DNA of 64,000 nucleotides from Crateriforma spongiae (lineage in GTDB: Bacteria; Planctomycetota; Planctomycetia; Pirellulales; Pirellulaceae): the NCBI RefSeq assembly GCF_012290005.1, contig NZ_JAAXMS010000003.1, positions 558,001-622,000 of the forward strand. Direction: 5' to 3'. Below the pieces are notes generated by a model. That model was not told the DNA's origin and searched no databases. It was given only the letters and a program-made list of their open reading frames with translations. Of this stretch, positions 7,477 through 16,400 are shown in pieces (position 1 is the stretch's first letter; every line of letters begins with the position of its first letter). A program made the position numbers and the translations under genes.

Positions 7477-8316
7477 ATGGATTTTCACTGTCTGGGGACC
7501 GCCGGGTATCACCCCAACCGGTCCCGGCATACGTCTTGTTACTGCGTGCCCCAGTGTGGATTGGTATTGGATGCCGGCACGGGCCTGTTTCGGCTGACCG
7601 AATTGATCGAGACGGATCATCTGGACATCTTGATCAGCCACGCCCATTTGGACCACATCGCCGGTCTGACTTTCTTGCTGGATGTTTTGCATTGTCGTTC
7701 CGTCGCCGGACGGCCGGTGGATCAGGTGCGTGTTTTCGGTGAGGCGGCCAAGCTGGACGCCATCCAGACCCATTTGTTCGCGGATTTGATTTTTCCCGCT
7801 CCTTTGGACGTTCAGTGGGTGCCGATCGACGAAACCCCCGAATTTTCCGCCGCCGGTGCGACGGTATCTTGGCGTCGCCAGCCGCATCCCGGCGGTTCGG
7901 TCGCCTATCGGCTGGACTGGCCGGCGGTCGCGTCGTGCCAGGCCAAGCGTTTGGTTTATGCCACCGACACGTCGGGGCTGACTGACCCACAGGACATCGC
8001 CTGGTTCGGTGGCGATTCCGACATGGCGGGCGGTCTGCCGGCGGATTCGGGTGTCGGAGCAGCGGCGTCGGTGCCGGATCTGATGGTCCACGAATGCTAT
8101 TTTCGAGACACGCATCGCCAGTGGGCTGAGAAAACCGGACACAGTTGGACCAGCCGGATTGCCGAACTGGCCGCGTTGATTCGTCCGCAACGGTTGCTGT
8201 TGACCCACATCAACCCGCTGGACGAAAGCGTCGATCCGGTGGACTCGGAGAAAATCCGAAAAACGTTTTATGGCGAACTGATGATCGCCCAAGACGGTCT
8301 GAAAGTGTCGTTCTAG
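7477..8316 (+). CDS. MBL-fold metal-dependent hydrolase (RNase Z-like group)
   Basis: A 279-residue protein beginning MDFHCLGTAGYHPN. The metal-binding motif is HAHLDH at 55-60, with VYATDTSG, a DLMVHECYF strand containing a conserved acidic/His pair, and LLLTHINP (HxN) near the C-terminus. This matches RNase Z-like metallo-beta-lactamase-fold hydrolases that bind two zinc ions, but no exosite typical of tRNase Z is evident, so the substrate is open. The open frame begins at 7348, yet the conserved first strand starts at 7477; the 43 extra residues look like leader sequence. Confidence 0.75.
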   Translation: MDFHCLGTAGYHPNRSRHTSCYCVPQCGLVLDAGTGLFRLTELIETDHLDILISHAHLDHIAGLTFLLDVLHCRSVAGRPVDQVRVFGEAAKLDAIQTHLFADLIFPAPLDVQWVPIDETPEFSAAGATVSWRRQPHPGGSVAYRLDWPAVASCQAKRLVYATDTSGLTDPQDIAWFGGDSDMAGGLPADSGVGAAASVPDLMVHECYFRDTHRQWAEKTGHSWTSRIAELAALIRPQRLLLTHINPLDESVDPVDSEKIRKTFYGELMIAQDGLKVSF

Positions 8317-8381
8317 AACCGGGGTTGAAATATTCGCCCAAAAAACCAACCGGAATTGAAGTCACAGGGGCCAATTCCGTC

Positions 8382-8409
8382 TTGTCGCCCCGGGCCGGAT
8401 CGCTACACT
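8382..8409 (+). promoter_or_regulatory. Probable sigma-70-type promoter of the tRNA-tuf operon
   Basis: TTGTCG (8382-8387), a 16-bp spacer, then TACACT (8404-8409), placing the likely start of transcription about 8-10 bases before the first tRNA. It is the best promoter-like pair in the gap after the MBL-fold gene. Confidence 0.5.
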
Positions 8410-8425
8410 CTGCCCTTTCTACAAG

Positions 8426-8498
8426 GCCAGCGTAGCTCAGTTGGCAGAGCAGCTGATTTGTAATCAGCCGGTCGTGGGTTCGAATCCCTCCGCTGGCT
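8426..8498 (+). tRNA. tRNA-Thr (anticodon TGT)
   Basis: Acceptor GCCAGCG pairs with CGCTGGC; D arm GCTCAGTTGGCAGAGC; anticodon arm CTGAT-TTGTAAT-CAG reads TGT; T arm with GGTTCGAATCC. No CCA encoded. First of four tRNAs ahead of tuf, in the same order as the E. coli thrU-tyrU-glyT-thrT-tufB operon. Confidence 0.95.
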
Positions 8499-8678
8499 CT
8501 ACAACAACGACAGACGCTGGTGGCCGCTGGCCCGGCCTTTGCGCGACGGCAACGTCCACGCGATTCGGCTCTGGCCGGTTGTAGACCCAAAAAAAGACGT
8601 CGGAAACTAGAACCGAAAACATATGGAATTAGACGGGTAGTAACCGAGAAGAAACCATCAATTCGATTTGAACAATTT

Positions 8679-8760
8679 GGGGGTTTGTCCGAGTGGTTAA
8701 AGGAGACGGACTGTAAATCCGTTGGCTATGCCTACGCAGGTTCGAATCCTGCAGCCCCCA
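8679..8760 (+). tRNA. tRNA-Tyr (anticodon GTA)
   Basis: An 82-nt class II tRNA. Acceptor GGGGGTT pairs with AGCCCCC (one G-T pair). The anticodon loop CTGTAAA gives GTA, and a long variable arm (TGGCTATGCCTACGCA region) fits tRNA-Tyr. T arm GCAGGTTCGAATCCTGC. Confidence 0.95.
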
Positions 8761-8877
8761 CTGAATGAGCCCGTCGGTGATTGCGTCGTCTGTCGTGTCG
8801 ATTCTTTCGATGCCGGTTGATGCCCAGCGACGGGGGCAAGTGGCCCTGGCCGGTTGTCCGGCTTGTGGTTGCAAATC

Positions 8878-8948
8878 GCGGGTGTAGCACAATGGTAGTG
8901 CAGCAGCCTTCCAAGCTGAATACGAGGGTTCGATTCCCTTCACCCGCT
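8878..8948 (+). tRNA. tRNA-Gly (anticodon TCC)
   Basis: A 71-nt tRNA. Acceptor GCGGGTG pairs with CACCCGC; D arm GCACAATGGTAGTGC; anticodon loop CTTCCAA gives TCC. The first pair of the anticodon stem is a G-A mismatch. Confidence 0.94.
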
Positions 8949-9084
8949 TTGGCCCAGGTGTATTTCGATCGATCGGTTCCGCCGATTTGCCCACCGGACG
9001 TCCGAGGTTATTTGCTCGGTCCGGTTGTCTGGGCGAAGGATTGGCGGAGTCGCGCGAGCGGCGGTGCATCGAACGCCGAAACAT

Positions 9085-9156
9085 GCTGCTGTAGCTCAGG
9101 GGTAGAGCGCCTCCTTGGTAAGGATGAGGTCATGGGTTCAAATCCCATCAGCAGCT
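9085..9156 (+). tRNA. tRNA-Thr (anticodon GGT)
   Basis: A 72-nt tRNA. Acceptor GCTGCTG pairs with CAGCAGC; D arm GCTCAGGGGTAGAGC; anticodon loop TTGGTAA gives GGT; T arm ATGGGTTCAAATCCCAT. One C-T mismatch in the anticodon stem. Last tRNA before tuf. Confidence 0.94.
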
Positions 9157-9406
9157 CTTGATGGTGACCGACCGGGTCACGGCGGAGCTGGCTTTGAATA
9201 GGCCGGTGCCGCTGTCGACACGCCGTCGCCGGATGTACGTTTTGTTTCGTTTCGACAGAGATAGACAGAATTAAGCGGTCTCGCACGGCCGAACGTTTGC
9301 TGACGACCCCGTGGGTGTGAACACGGACAGCATTCGGGAGGATTACCACTGAGCGTATCTCGGCGGTGATAGTGGTGTGAACGATCGTGATCGCAGGTGA
9401 ACCAGA

Positions 9407-10603
9407 ATGGCTAAGGACAAATTCGAAAGGACCAAACCCCACGTTAACGTTGGGACGATTGGCCACATTGACCACGGTAAAACGACGACGACTGGCGCCA
9501 TTCTCGCCGTCCAAGCCGCCAAGGGCTTGGCCGAAGCGAAAGGCTATTCGGATATCGCCAAGGGCGGTACCGTTCGTGACGCGACCAAGACGGTGACCAT
9601 CGCGGTTGCTCACGTCGAATACGAGACCGACAAGCGTCACTACGCTCACATTGACTGCCCCGGCCACGCCGACTTCGTCAAGAACATGATCACCGGTGCC
9701 GCCCAAATGGACGGTGCCATCCTGGTCGTGTCGGCCGCCGACGGCCCGATGCCGCAAACCAAGGAACACGTGCTGTTGGCCCGTCAGGTCGACGTGCCCT
9801 ACATCGTGGTGTTCTTGAACAAGTGCGACTTGGTCGACGACGAAGAGTTGTTGGAACTGGTCGAGCTGGAAGTCCGCGAATTGCTGACCAAGTACAAGTT
9901 CCCCGGCGACGATGTCCCGGTCGTGCGTGGTTCGGCTCTGCCGGCTTACAACAAGCCCGACGATCCGGAAGCCAGCAAGTGCATCAGCGAATTGATGGAC
10001 GCCCTGGATGAATTCATCCCGGAACCGGCTCGTGAAGAAGACAAGCCGTTCCTGATGGCCATCGAAGACGTCTTCTCGATCGAAGGTCGTGGTACGGTTG
10101 CTACCGGCCGGATCGAACGTGGCGTCATCAAGGTGGGCGAAGAAGTCAGCATCATCGGTCTGACCGATGAACCCACCAAGACGACCTGCACCGGCGTCGA
10201 GATGTTCCGCAAGGAAATGGAAGAAGGCCGCGCCGGCGACAACGTCGGATGCCTGCTGCGTGGTGTGAAGCGTGAAGAAATCCAGCGTGGTCAGGTCTTG
10301 GCCAAGCCGGGCAGCATCACGCCGCACATGAAGTTTGAAGCGGAAGTTTACTGCCTGAGCAAGGACGAAGGTGGACGTCACACCCCGTTCTTCAGCGGTT
10401 ACCGCCCGCAGTTCTACTTCCGTACGACCGATGTCACCGGAACGGCCAACTTGGTCGACGCCGAAATGTGCATGCCCGGCGACAACGTCAAGGTCACCGT
10501 CGAATTGCACAAGCCGATCGCCATGGACGACGGTGTTCGCTTCGCGATTCGCGAAGGCGGCCGTACCGTCGGTAGTGGTGTCGTGACCAAGATCGTCGAG
10601 TAG
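9407..10603 (+). CDS. tuf: Elongation factor Tu
   Basis: A 398-residue GTPase that carries aminoacyl-tRNA to the ribosome. G1 GHIDHGKT at 19-26, G3 DCPGH at 83-87, G4 NKCD at 138-141 and G5 SAL at 176-178, followed by the two beta-barrel domains ([45 protein letters not shown]). AGGTGA lies 7 bases before the ATG. Odd point: the switch I region, usually ending in RGITI before the HVEYET strand, here reads [17 protein letters not shown]. The Mg-binding Thr position is kept (Thr64) but the Arg-Gly-Ile before it is lost. It follows four tRNA genes and is ended by a strong terminator at 10666. Confidence 0.98.
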   Translation: MAKDKFERTKPHVNVGTIGHIDHGKTTTTGAILAVQAAKGLAEAKGYSDIAKGGTVRDATKTVTIAVAHVEYETDKRHYAHIDCPGHADFVKNMITGAAQMDGAILVVSAADGPMPQTKEHVLLARQVDVPYIVVFLNKCDLVDDEELLELVELEVRELLTKYKFPGDDVPVVRGSALPAYNKPDDPEASKCISELMDALDEFIPEPAREEDKPFLMAIEDVFSIEGRGTVATGRIERGVIKVGEEVSIIGLTDEPTKTTCTGVEMFRKEMEEGRAGDNVGCLLRGVKREEIQRGQVLAKPGSITPHMKFEAEVYCLSKDEGGRHTPFFSGYRPQFYFRTTDVTGTANLVDAEMCMPGDNVKVTVELHKPIAMDDGVRFAIREGGRTVGSGVVTKIVE

Positions 10604-10665
10604 ATCGGGGCGTCGGAAGACGAGGCCGATCACGGCAACGCTTCCGGAATCTTGATCCAACGGTT

Positions 10666-10706
10666 AACCTTGGACGCCCGGTATCCGATGGGCGTTCAAG
10701 GTTTTT
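10666..10706 (+). terminator. Intrinsic terminator after tuf
   Basis: AACCTTGGACGCCC (10666-10679) pairs with GGGCGTTCAAGGTT (10690-10703), a 14-bp stem with one G-T pair and a 10-base loop, running into a T-run (10702-10706). It separates the tRNA-tuf unit from tRNA-Trp-secE. Confidence 0.85.
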
Positions 10707-10800
10707 GCGATCCGCAATCCTGGCATTGCACGCAAACGTTCGTCCAGCGATGGACGCACCGCCGCGAACAAACGGCCCTTCGGCCGATCGAATCTGATGC

Positions 10801-10816
10801 GGAATGTTGGCATTCC
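10801..10816. repeat. Small hairpin ahead of tRNA-Trp
   Basis: GGAATG-TTGG-CATTCC, a perfect 6-bp stem with a 4-base loop, 14 bases before tRNA-Trp. Could be an operator or part of the promoter region of the Trp-secE-nusG-rplK unit. Confidence 0.3.
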
Positions 10817-10829
10817 ATTGGATTCACCC

Positions 10830-10903
10830 AGGGGTGTAGCTCAATTGGTTAGAGCACTGGTTTCCAAAACCAGCGGTTGAGAGTTCGAGTCCCTCCGCCC
10901 CTG
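10830..10903 (+). tRNA. tRNA-Trp (anticodon CCA)
   Basis: A 74-nt tRNA. Acceptor AGGGGTG pairs with CGCCCCT; D arm GCTCAATTGGTTAGAGC; anticodon stem CTGGT/ACCAG with loop TTCCAAA gives CCA; T arm GAGAGTTCGAGTCCCTC. Placement between tuf and secE is also known from chlamydiae and other bacteria. Confidence 0.95.
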
Positions 10904-11194
10904 CTGATACGTGCCGGCGTCTGTTCCAGACGGCCGGTGCCCACCCGCCGTCCGGCTTGCGGGCCTGCGTTTATGTGGCCCGCCGATGCGAAAACTCGTT
11001 CCGGCTTATGGTTCCGGTCCGATTTTCGTTCCATCCGGTATGCGGAACCAGGGTTCGTGCGGTGTACCCCGCATGCGAGCCCACCATTTGCACCAATCAA
11101 ATTTACGAAGATGGACGACGCGATCGGTTCGTGTCATCCAGTGCCGAAACCCTGACCGTTCGCCGCCACACAAGAATCGTCGCCAAGTCGAAAC

Positions 11195-11232
11195 ATTTTC
11201 GTCGTCAGCAAGGATTTTCGTCGTCAGCAAGG
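11195..11232 (+). repeat. Perfect tandem 19-bp repeat in the secE leader
   Basis: ATTTTCGTCGTCAGCAAGG occurs twice without a gap (11195-11213, 11214-11232), 68 bases before the secE start. It lies in a 397-bp stretch (10904-11300) between tRNA-Trp and secE in which I see no gene. The exact identity suggests a recent duplication or a regulatory element. Confidence 0.75.
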
Positions 11233-11300
11233 ACGTGTCCGGCGATTCGGACCCACCATCGCCACATCACTACGCAACGGCTTTCCCAGGGAGCGGATGC

Positions 11301-11744
11301 ATGTCCCGCGATATCGCCCAAGCCAACAACAGTCCTCTGATCAGCGAACTGTTCCAAGCGTCGGTTTACAAGCCCACGCAAGGACGGATCGTCCGCCAAG
11401 CGACCGCGCTGGCGATCTGGGTGATCGTCGGGCTGGGAGCCTGGCAACTGAATTCGACGATGAAGTCAATGATGACGGCCGGGTCTTACTGGCCCACCGT
11501 CGTTCCGGGGGTGGTTTTGGTTTCCGGCCTGTGGTTCGGTTTTCGCCTGGTAAACTGGCCCCGTTTCGCCGACTTTTTGATCGCCGTCGAAGCGGAGATG
11601 AACAAGGTCAGTTGGCCCAGCAAGGATGAACTGATCCGCGCGTCGATCGTGGTCATCTTTACGATCTTCTTCCTGGCCACCACGTTGTTCTTGTTCGACG
11701 TGCTTTGGCAGTGGTTCTTTAACGTTCTGGGCGTCACCAGCTGA
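11301..11744 (+). CDS. secE: Preprotein translocase subunit SecE
   Basis: A 147-residue inner-membrane protein of the SecYEG channel. Two N-terminal membrane segments (about 42-58 and 68-88) precede the conserved core EAEMNKVSWPSKDEL (about 99-113) and the last membrane span (TIFFLATTLFLFDVLWQWF). The three-span layout resembles E. coli SecE rather than the one-span short form. ATG at 11301 is preceded by AGGGAG; the open frame extends upstream to 10911, but that part would be leader sequence. Followed 74 bases later by nusG. Confidence 0.93.
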   Translation: MSRDIAQANNSPLISELFQASVYKPTQGRIVRQATALAIWVIVGLGAWQLNSTMKSMMTAGSYWPTVVPGVVLVSGLWFGFRLVNWPRFADFLIAVEAEMNKVSWPSKDELIRASIVVIFTIFFLATTLFLFDVLWQWFFNVLGVTS

Positions 11745-11818
11745 AATTACCGGGCTTTTGCGATCCCGGACCCACCCAGGTCTTTTGAAATCATATTCCG
11801 TCTGTAATCTATTCCGGC

Positions 11819-12589
11819 ATGTCTGTCCCCCCAAACGAATCGTCCGACGACCAACCTCGCGACCTGGATGATCTGGTCGATCGCGTCGAAGACGACGGCG
11901 CGGACCAGGCGACGCCGGCGGCTGATGCTCCGGTCGCCGATGCCGCAACGCCGGAGCCAGCTGCTCCCGAATTGCCGCCAGCCGCACCAGCCCCGCAAAA
12001 GTCCGAAGCCGAAAAGAAAATCGAATCCCCGATCGGTGATGTCCAGCCTTTGATGGATTGGTACATCTTGAAGGTTGCGTTCAATCGCGAAGATTCGATC
12101 GCCGACGCGCTGCGAAAACGCGTCAAGATGGAAGGGATGGAAGAGTATTTTGGCGACATCGTCGTGCCCACCGAAGACGTGGCCACGTTCACCCGCGATG
12201 GCAAACGCCGAATCACCAAACGAAAGCTGCTGCCCGGCTACGTCATGGCCCACATGATCATCAACGATGACACGTGGTTCTTGGTGCGTGAGACCGCCGG
12301 CATCAGCGATTTCACCGGGGCCGCCGGCAAACCGATGCCGATGGAACCGGAAGACGTTGAGCGGTTCATCAACCGTACGGCCGAGGAAGACGAAGAAGAA
12401 CCGACCATCAAGACGTCGATTCCCTTCAAGGTCGGCGACCGAGTTCGCGTCAAGGAAGGCAACTTCGAGAACCAAGAAGGCGATGTTGATGGCGTGGACG
12501 AAGCCAACGGTCGCGTCACAGTGATCATCAATATTTTCGGACGCAGTGTTCCGATGGAACTGGATCACTGGCAAGTCGAACCGCTGTAA
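11819..12589 (+). CDS. nusG: Transcription termination/antitermination factor NusG
   Basis: A 256-residue protein. An unusual N-terminal extension of about 78 residues, rich in Asp, Glu, Ala and Pro, precedes the NGN domain (MDWYILKVAFNREDSIADAL, then LLPGYVMAHM with the conserved PGYV). The C-terminal KOW domain contains FKVGDRVRVKEGNFENQEG and ends DHWQVEPL. NusG links RNA polymerase to ribosome and Rho. Standard NusG is about 180 residues, so the acidic tail is the oddity; an internal start at Met79 (LMDWYIL) would give the usual length, but the tail is in frame and of biased composition like a real linker. Lies between secE and rplK. Confidence 0.93.
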   Translation: MSVPPNESSDDQPRDLDDLVDRVEDDGADQATPAADAPVADAATPEPAAPELPPAAPAPQKSEAEKKIESPIGDVQPLMDWYILKVAFNREDSIADALRKRVKMEGMEEYFGDIVVPTEDVATFTRDGKRRITKRKLLPGYVMAHMIINDDTWFLVRETAGISDFTGAAGKPMPMEPEDVERFINRTAEEDEEEPTIKTSIPFKVGDRVRVKEGNFENQEGDVDGVDEANGRVTVIINIFGRSVPMELDHWQVEPL

Positions 12590-12730
12590 GAAGCTGAGGC
12601 AAGTCGCGGGATGCCCCGTTGGAAGCGGTCGTTTCCGCCGCCGGCAATCGTCGCAATCTTGCCCCGACAAACAATCATTACACTCGCAAATAGCCAATCA
12701 GTCAGTCACGTCGCGAAGAGCTAACCAAAC

Positions 12731-13156
12731 ATGGCCAAACAAGTTACCGGTCAAGCCAAGTTCCAAGTCCCCGGCGGTCAAGCGACCCCCGCGCCGCCCG
12801 TCGGTACATCGTTGGGTAAGTTCGGCGTGAACTTGGGACAGTTCGTCCAACAGTTCAACGATCGCACCAAAGAGTACAACGGTACCCCGATCCCCGTGAT
12901 CGTGACCGTGTACAACGACCGTAGCTTTGAATTCGTTACCAAAAGCCCGCCGGCCGCGTCGCTGCTGAAGCAAGCCGCCGGAATCGCGAAGGGCAGTGGC
13001 GTCCCCAACAAGGACAAGGTCGCGAAGGTGACCCGTGCTCAGTGCGAAGAGATTGCCACCAAGAAGATGGCCGACTTGAACGCACGCAGCGTTGATCAGG
13101 CCGCACGGATGATCGAAGGCACCGCTCGCAGCATGGGCATCGAAGTCGAAGGCTGA
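12731..13156 (+). CDS. rplK: 50S ribosomal protein L11
   Basis: A 141-residue protein with the L11 N-terminal domain ([31 protein letters not shown]) and the rRNA-binding C-terminal domain ([29 protein letters not shown]). The length is that of the family. It ends the secE-nusG-rplK unit; in most bacteria rplA follows, but here a terminator and a converging kinase gene come next. Confidence 0.97.
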   Translation: MAKQVTGQAKFQVPGGQATPAPPVGTSLGKFGVNLGQFVQQFNDRTKEYNGTPIPVIVTVYNDRSFEFVTKSPPAASLLKQAAGIAKGSGVPNKDKVAKVTRAQCEEIATKKMADLNARSVDQAARMIEGTARSMGIEVEG

Positions 13157-13332
13157 TGATCGACCGGGGCGCCGAAGCGACCCGTTGTTGATTTTCCGCG
13201 TCGACGATTTGTTCGGTTGGTCACGCTCCGGATTCGCAACGTCGTGTGTTGCCGGGGCGGGCCTTTCGAATGTGGGATCCAGCAAATTCGGGGGCAACGA
13301 GCAACGTTTGCCCACAAAGCGAACCGGCACCG

Positions 13333-13365
13333 GCCCGCGTGATGATCGATCTCGCGGGCGTTTTG
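13333..13365 (+). terminator. Intrinsic terminator after rplK
   Basis: GCCCGCG (13333-13339) pairs with CGCGGGC (13353-13359), with GATC-rich inner sequence able to pair further, followed by GTTTT. It ends the rplK transcript before the converging kinase-ATPase gene. Confidence 0.75.
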
Positions 13366-13402
13366 CTGCGCCAAACCCGGGGAATTCTGTCGATGCTGGC
13401 CG

Positions 13403-16400
13403 TTAATCGAACAGACGGCTGAAGTTTTCCGGGCGAACGACGCCTTGGTCTCGAAGGTGCTTGACCAGTGCCGTGCCCTTTTGGTTGTGGTGGCAGAAGC
13501 GGATCCAGTCTTCGGCCACCAAGCGATAGGGCAGTAGGTTCAACTGATCCGCCTGGTCGGCCGCGTTTGACAAGATATCGATCGCGTCGGGCTGTTGGCT
13601 GCAAGCGGCAAGTTTGCCGCGGAACAGATCCGTAATCAGGCCGGCGTAACCCGACGACTGGCCGCCCATCTTTGCCAAACGGCGTGACAGTTTTCGTTCG
13701 ACTAGTCTGGTTTGGCCGGCGGATGGGCCGTCGTCATCCCTCCGATCCTTCCAGGATTCGAAAAGGCCACGCAGGACAAATTCATCCTTCAAGACCGACA
13801 GCAATTCAAAGCGTTTGGCCAAACGCCGGATCCAGCGGTTTTGGGGCCCGGAATCACACTGGGCGACTCGATCCCACAAACCCAGATAGCTGTCGCGTGT
13901 TATTGCACTGATCCAATCGAACGCGTCGATCCACTGTGGCCCCAGTTCATGAATGGATCGGCGGGTCAGTTTTTGGATTTCCGACACTCCGTTCATGTCG
14001 TCGTCGGCCAGCCAAGCCGCCAGTGAAAGCCCACCTGTGGACACCAGCCATCCGAATCGGTCATTCCGCCGGTTGGCGTCGTCACGCATCTGATAGGCCA
14101 GCGCCCGCATGGCTTCGACATCGCCGGTCTTCAACAGCGACCAGATGATGCCCCACTTGGTATGGAACAATTCGAATCCGCACCGCTGTCCCGATCGTTC
14201 GTAGTGGATCGCGGATTGCTGCATCGGGCCGATTGCGGACGCCCAGTCACACTGCAGCAAATGGTGATATCCCCAGGCGCTATGGAAGTCGCCCCACAAT
14301 TTTTCGTCGTGACAGGCTTCGAAACGCGGGCGGATTTCTTCCAGCAGTTGACGGCTGCGGGCTCGCATTCGGCCCGGCTGATAGGAACCAAAGACGGCGG
14401 ATCCCACGGCCATGTGCAACCGCTGGGCTTCGCTGCCGGATCGGTACGCCACTTCGGTTGCCGCTAACCCCAATTCCGTCGCCAAGCCGTTGTCCAGCAT
14501 CGAAAGCGGGCGGGTGAGTTCGACCGAGCATCGTAAGCGTAGATCTTCGGTGTCCGGCGTGTTCAGTGTGGAATCCTGTGGCCGTTGATCCGGTGACCCG
14601 TTATCGGGGCCATCGGTGGATGGGGCTGCCGCGTCTTGGGGCGGCAGGTCACCGAATTGAAAACCGCCCAGGCTAAGGCGAACGGCTCGGTACAAAACGG
14701 CCAGCTTGGATTTCCAGGCCGACTTGGGGGCGGGCAATCCGGTGCAACGGCTCAGGTCGGCCAATCGCTGTCGGAATCGTCCCAGCTGACCACTGCGGAC
14801 GAACTGGACCAGCGCGATCATTTCCAGGTCGGTCTTTTCCGGCGAATCGTCCAGCAGATCGGCCAACTGTTGGAAATAGCGTCCCGAATCAGCGGGGCGA
14901 TCGGCGGCGTCGAAGCAGCGTGCGACTTCGCGAAGCTGTTGTTGAAGCTCTGTCCCGCTCAGTTCGGACAAGACCCTTTCCCGCCACCGTGCCGCTTCGG
15001 TCATCGCCACACGACGCTCGGCATCTTCGGCCGCCTTCAACGCATAGGGGACGGCTTCGCCGGGCAATTCCGCGTCCAGCAGGTGTCCGGCGATGCGGCC
15101 GGCCAGCGAATCGGCGTCACGGCGAGCGATCAGCAGTTCTGCCCACTGGCGATGCACCGCCAATTTTCGTTTCCCGGTCATCGTGGCCATGACGCCTTCG
15201 GCCACGCTGCAGTGGATCGCGCGGACGGAACCGCCCCCAGATCCTTGTTCGTCGTCGTTGTCATCGCTGGCCGTCGGTTGCGTGTCATCCAAGACCAAAC
15301 GCTGGTGCGACAATTCCGAAATCACCACGTCCACCGCTTCGCCCAGCCCGCTCAGTTGGCCCAGTTCGCGATAGGTGACGCCCTGGCCCGCAACACAGAT
15401 CCATTCCAAGACCTGCTGGGCCTCGGTTGATAGTTGGTCGATGCGGCGTCGCCACAATCGCATGCGTCCGATGCCCAGGTCGCCCGACAGGTTGCCGGGG
15501 GACGACAGCACGCCGCCGGGTTTCAATTCATCGGCGACCATTTGAAGGTCCAGTGGGCAACCGCCGCACACCGACACCCAGTGTCGAATGACGTCGTCCG
15601 GCAACCCCAACGCCCAGCGATCATTGACTTCGCATAGCCATTGATGGGCGGTCCGATCGTTCAGCGGTTCCAGCTGAATCGTGGCATCGGCGGCACGGTG
15701 CTGCAGTCGATCCGGTGTCCGAGAAACCGTGATGATTCCGAACGAATCCAAACCGGACGCCTGCAGGTCATCCAGCAAATTCAGGCTGTCACGATCGGCA
15801 CGATGGACGTCGTCAATGATCAGGATCAAAGGGCCTAGGGACGACAGTTCTTGTGTCAGTCGTACGCCGGCTTGAAGGGCGTTCAGACGCTGGGAATCAT
15901 GCGGCGGGGGCGCAATCGTATCGTCCGGCTTGATCATGCTGGCCAGCACCGGAAACGCTTCGTGCAGCACCGAAGTACTGGCCAAGTCCATCCGAATCGG
16001 CTCGCGATCGGATTTCATGAAACGGCCCACGATCTCATCGACGATCGTGTCAAATGCTTGCAGCGGTTGCCCTTCGCGCGGCAAACACTTCGCCCGAAAA
16101 ACTTGGATCCAGCCGTACTTTGGGAAGGCTTCCAAGACGCGGTCGAGCAGCGCGGATTTACCCATGCCGCTATCGCCACAGATATGCAATCGCCCGGATC
16201 CGCCGCTGGCGATGCATCGAATCCAAGCGCGAATCTGGTCGCATTCCAGCGGTCGGCTCGAAAATTCTTCATGTCCCAATGCCATCAAGTTGACTTTGGG
16301 AGGCTGGCCCAGCCGTGAAATCATCAGCGCACTGGGGCGTTCGGCCGGATCCAATTCCAGCATTTCGGCACAAGCATCACGCAACAACTGGGGAATGGAG

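Noticed and set aside
8629-9084. Open frame on the minus strand reading KGIEPSYSAWKAAALPLCYTR
   Set aside because: It is the antisense of tRNA-Gly and its flanks. This peptide is a well-known false annotation over tRNA genes.
9008-10660. 550-codon open frame antisense to tuf
   Set aside because: EF-Tu on the other strand is certain, and the antisense product has no family features. It arises from strong codon bias.
10849-11100. Open frame on the minus strand ending GGTRTLNRWFWKPVL
   Set aside because: Antisense of tRNA-Trp; a typical spurious call.
10911-11300. N-terminal extension of SecE by 130 codons
   Set aside because: The added residues are Arg/Pro/Cys-rich and overlap the 19-bp tandem repeat; ATG at 11301 has AGGGAG before it and fits the family.
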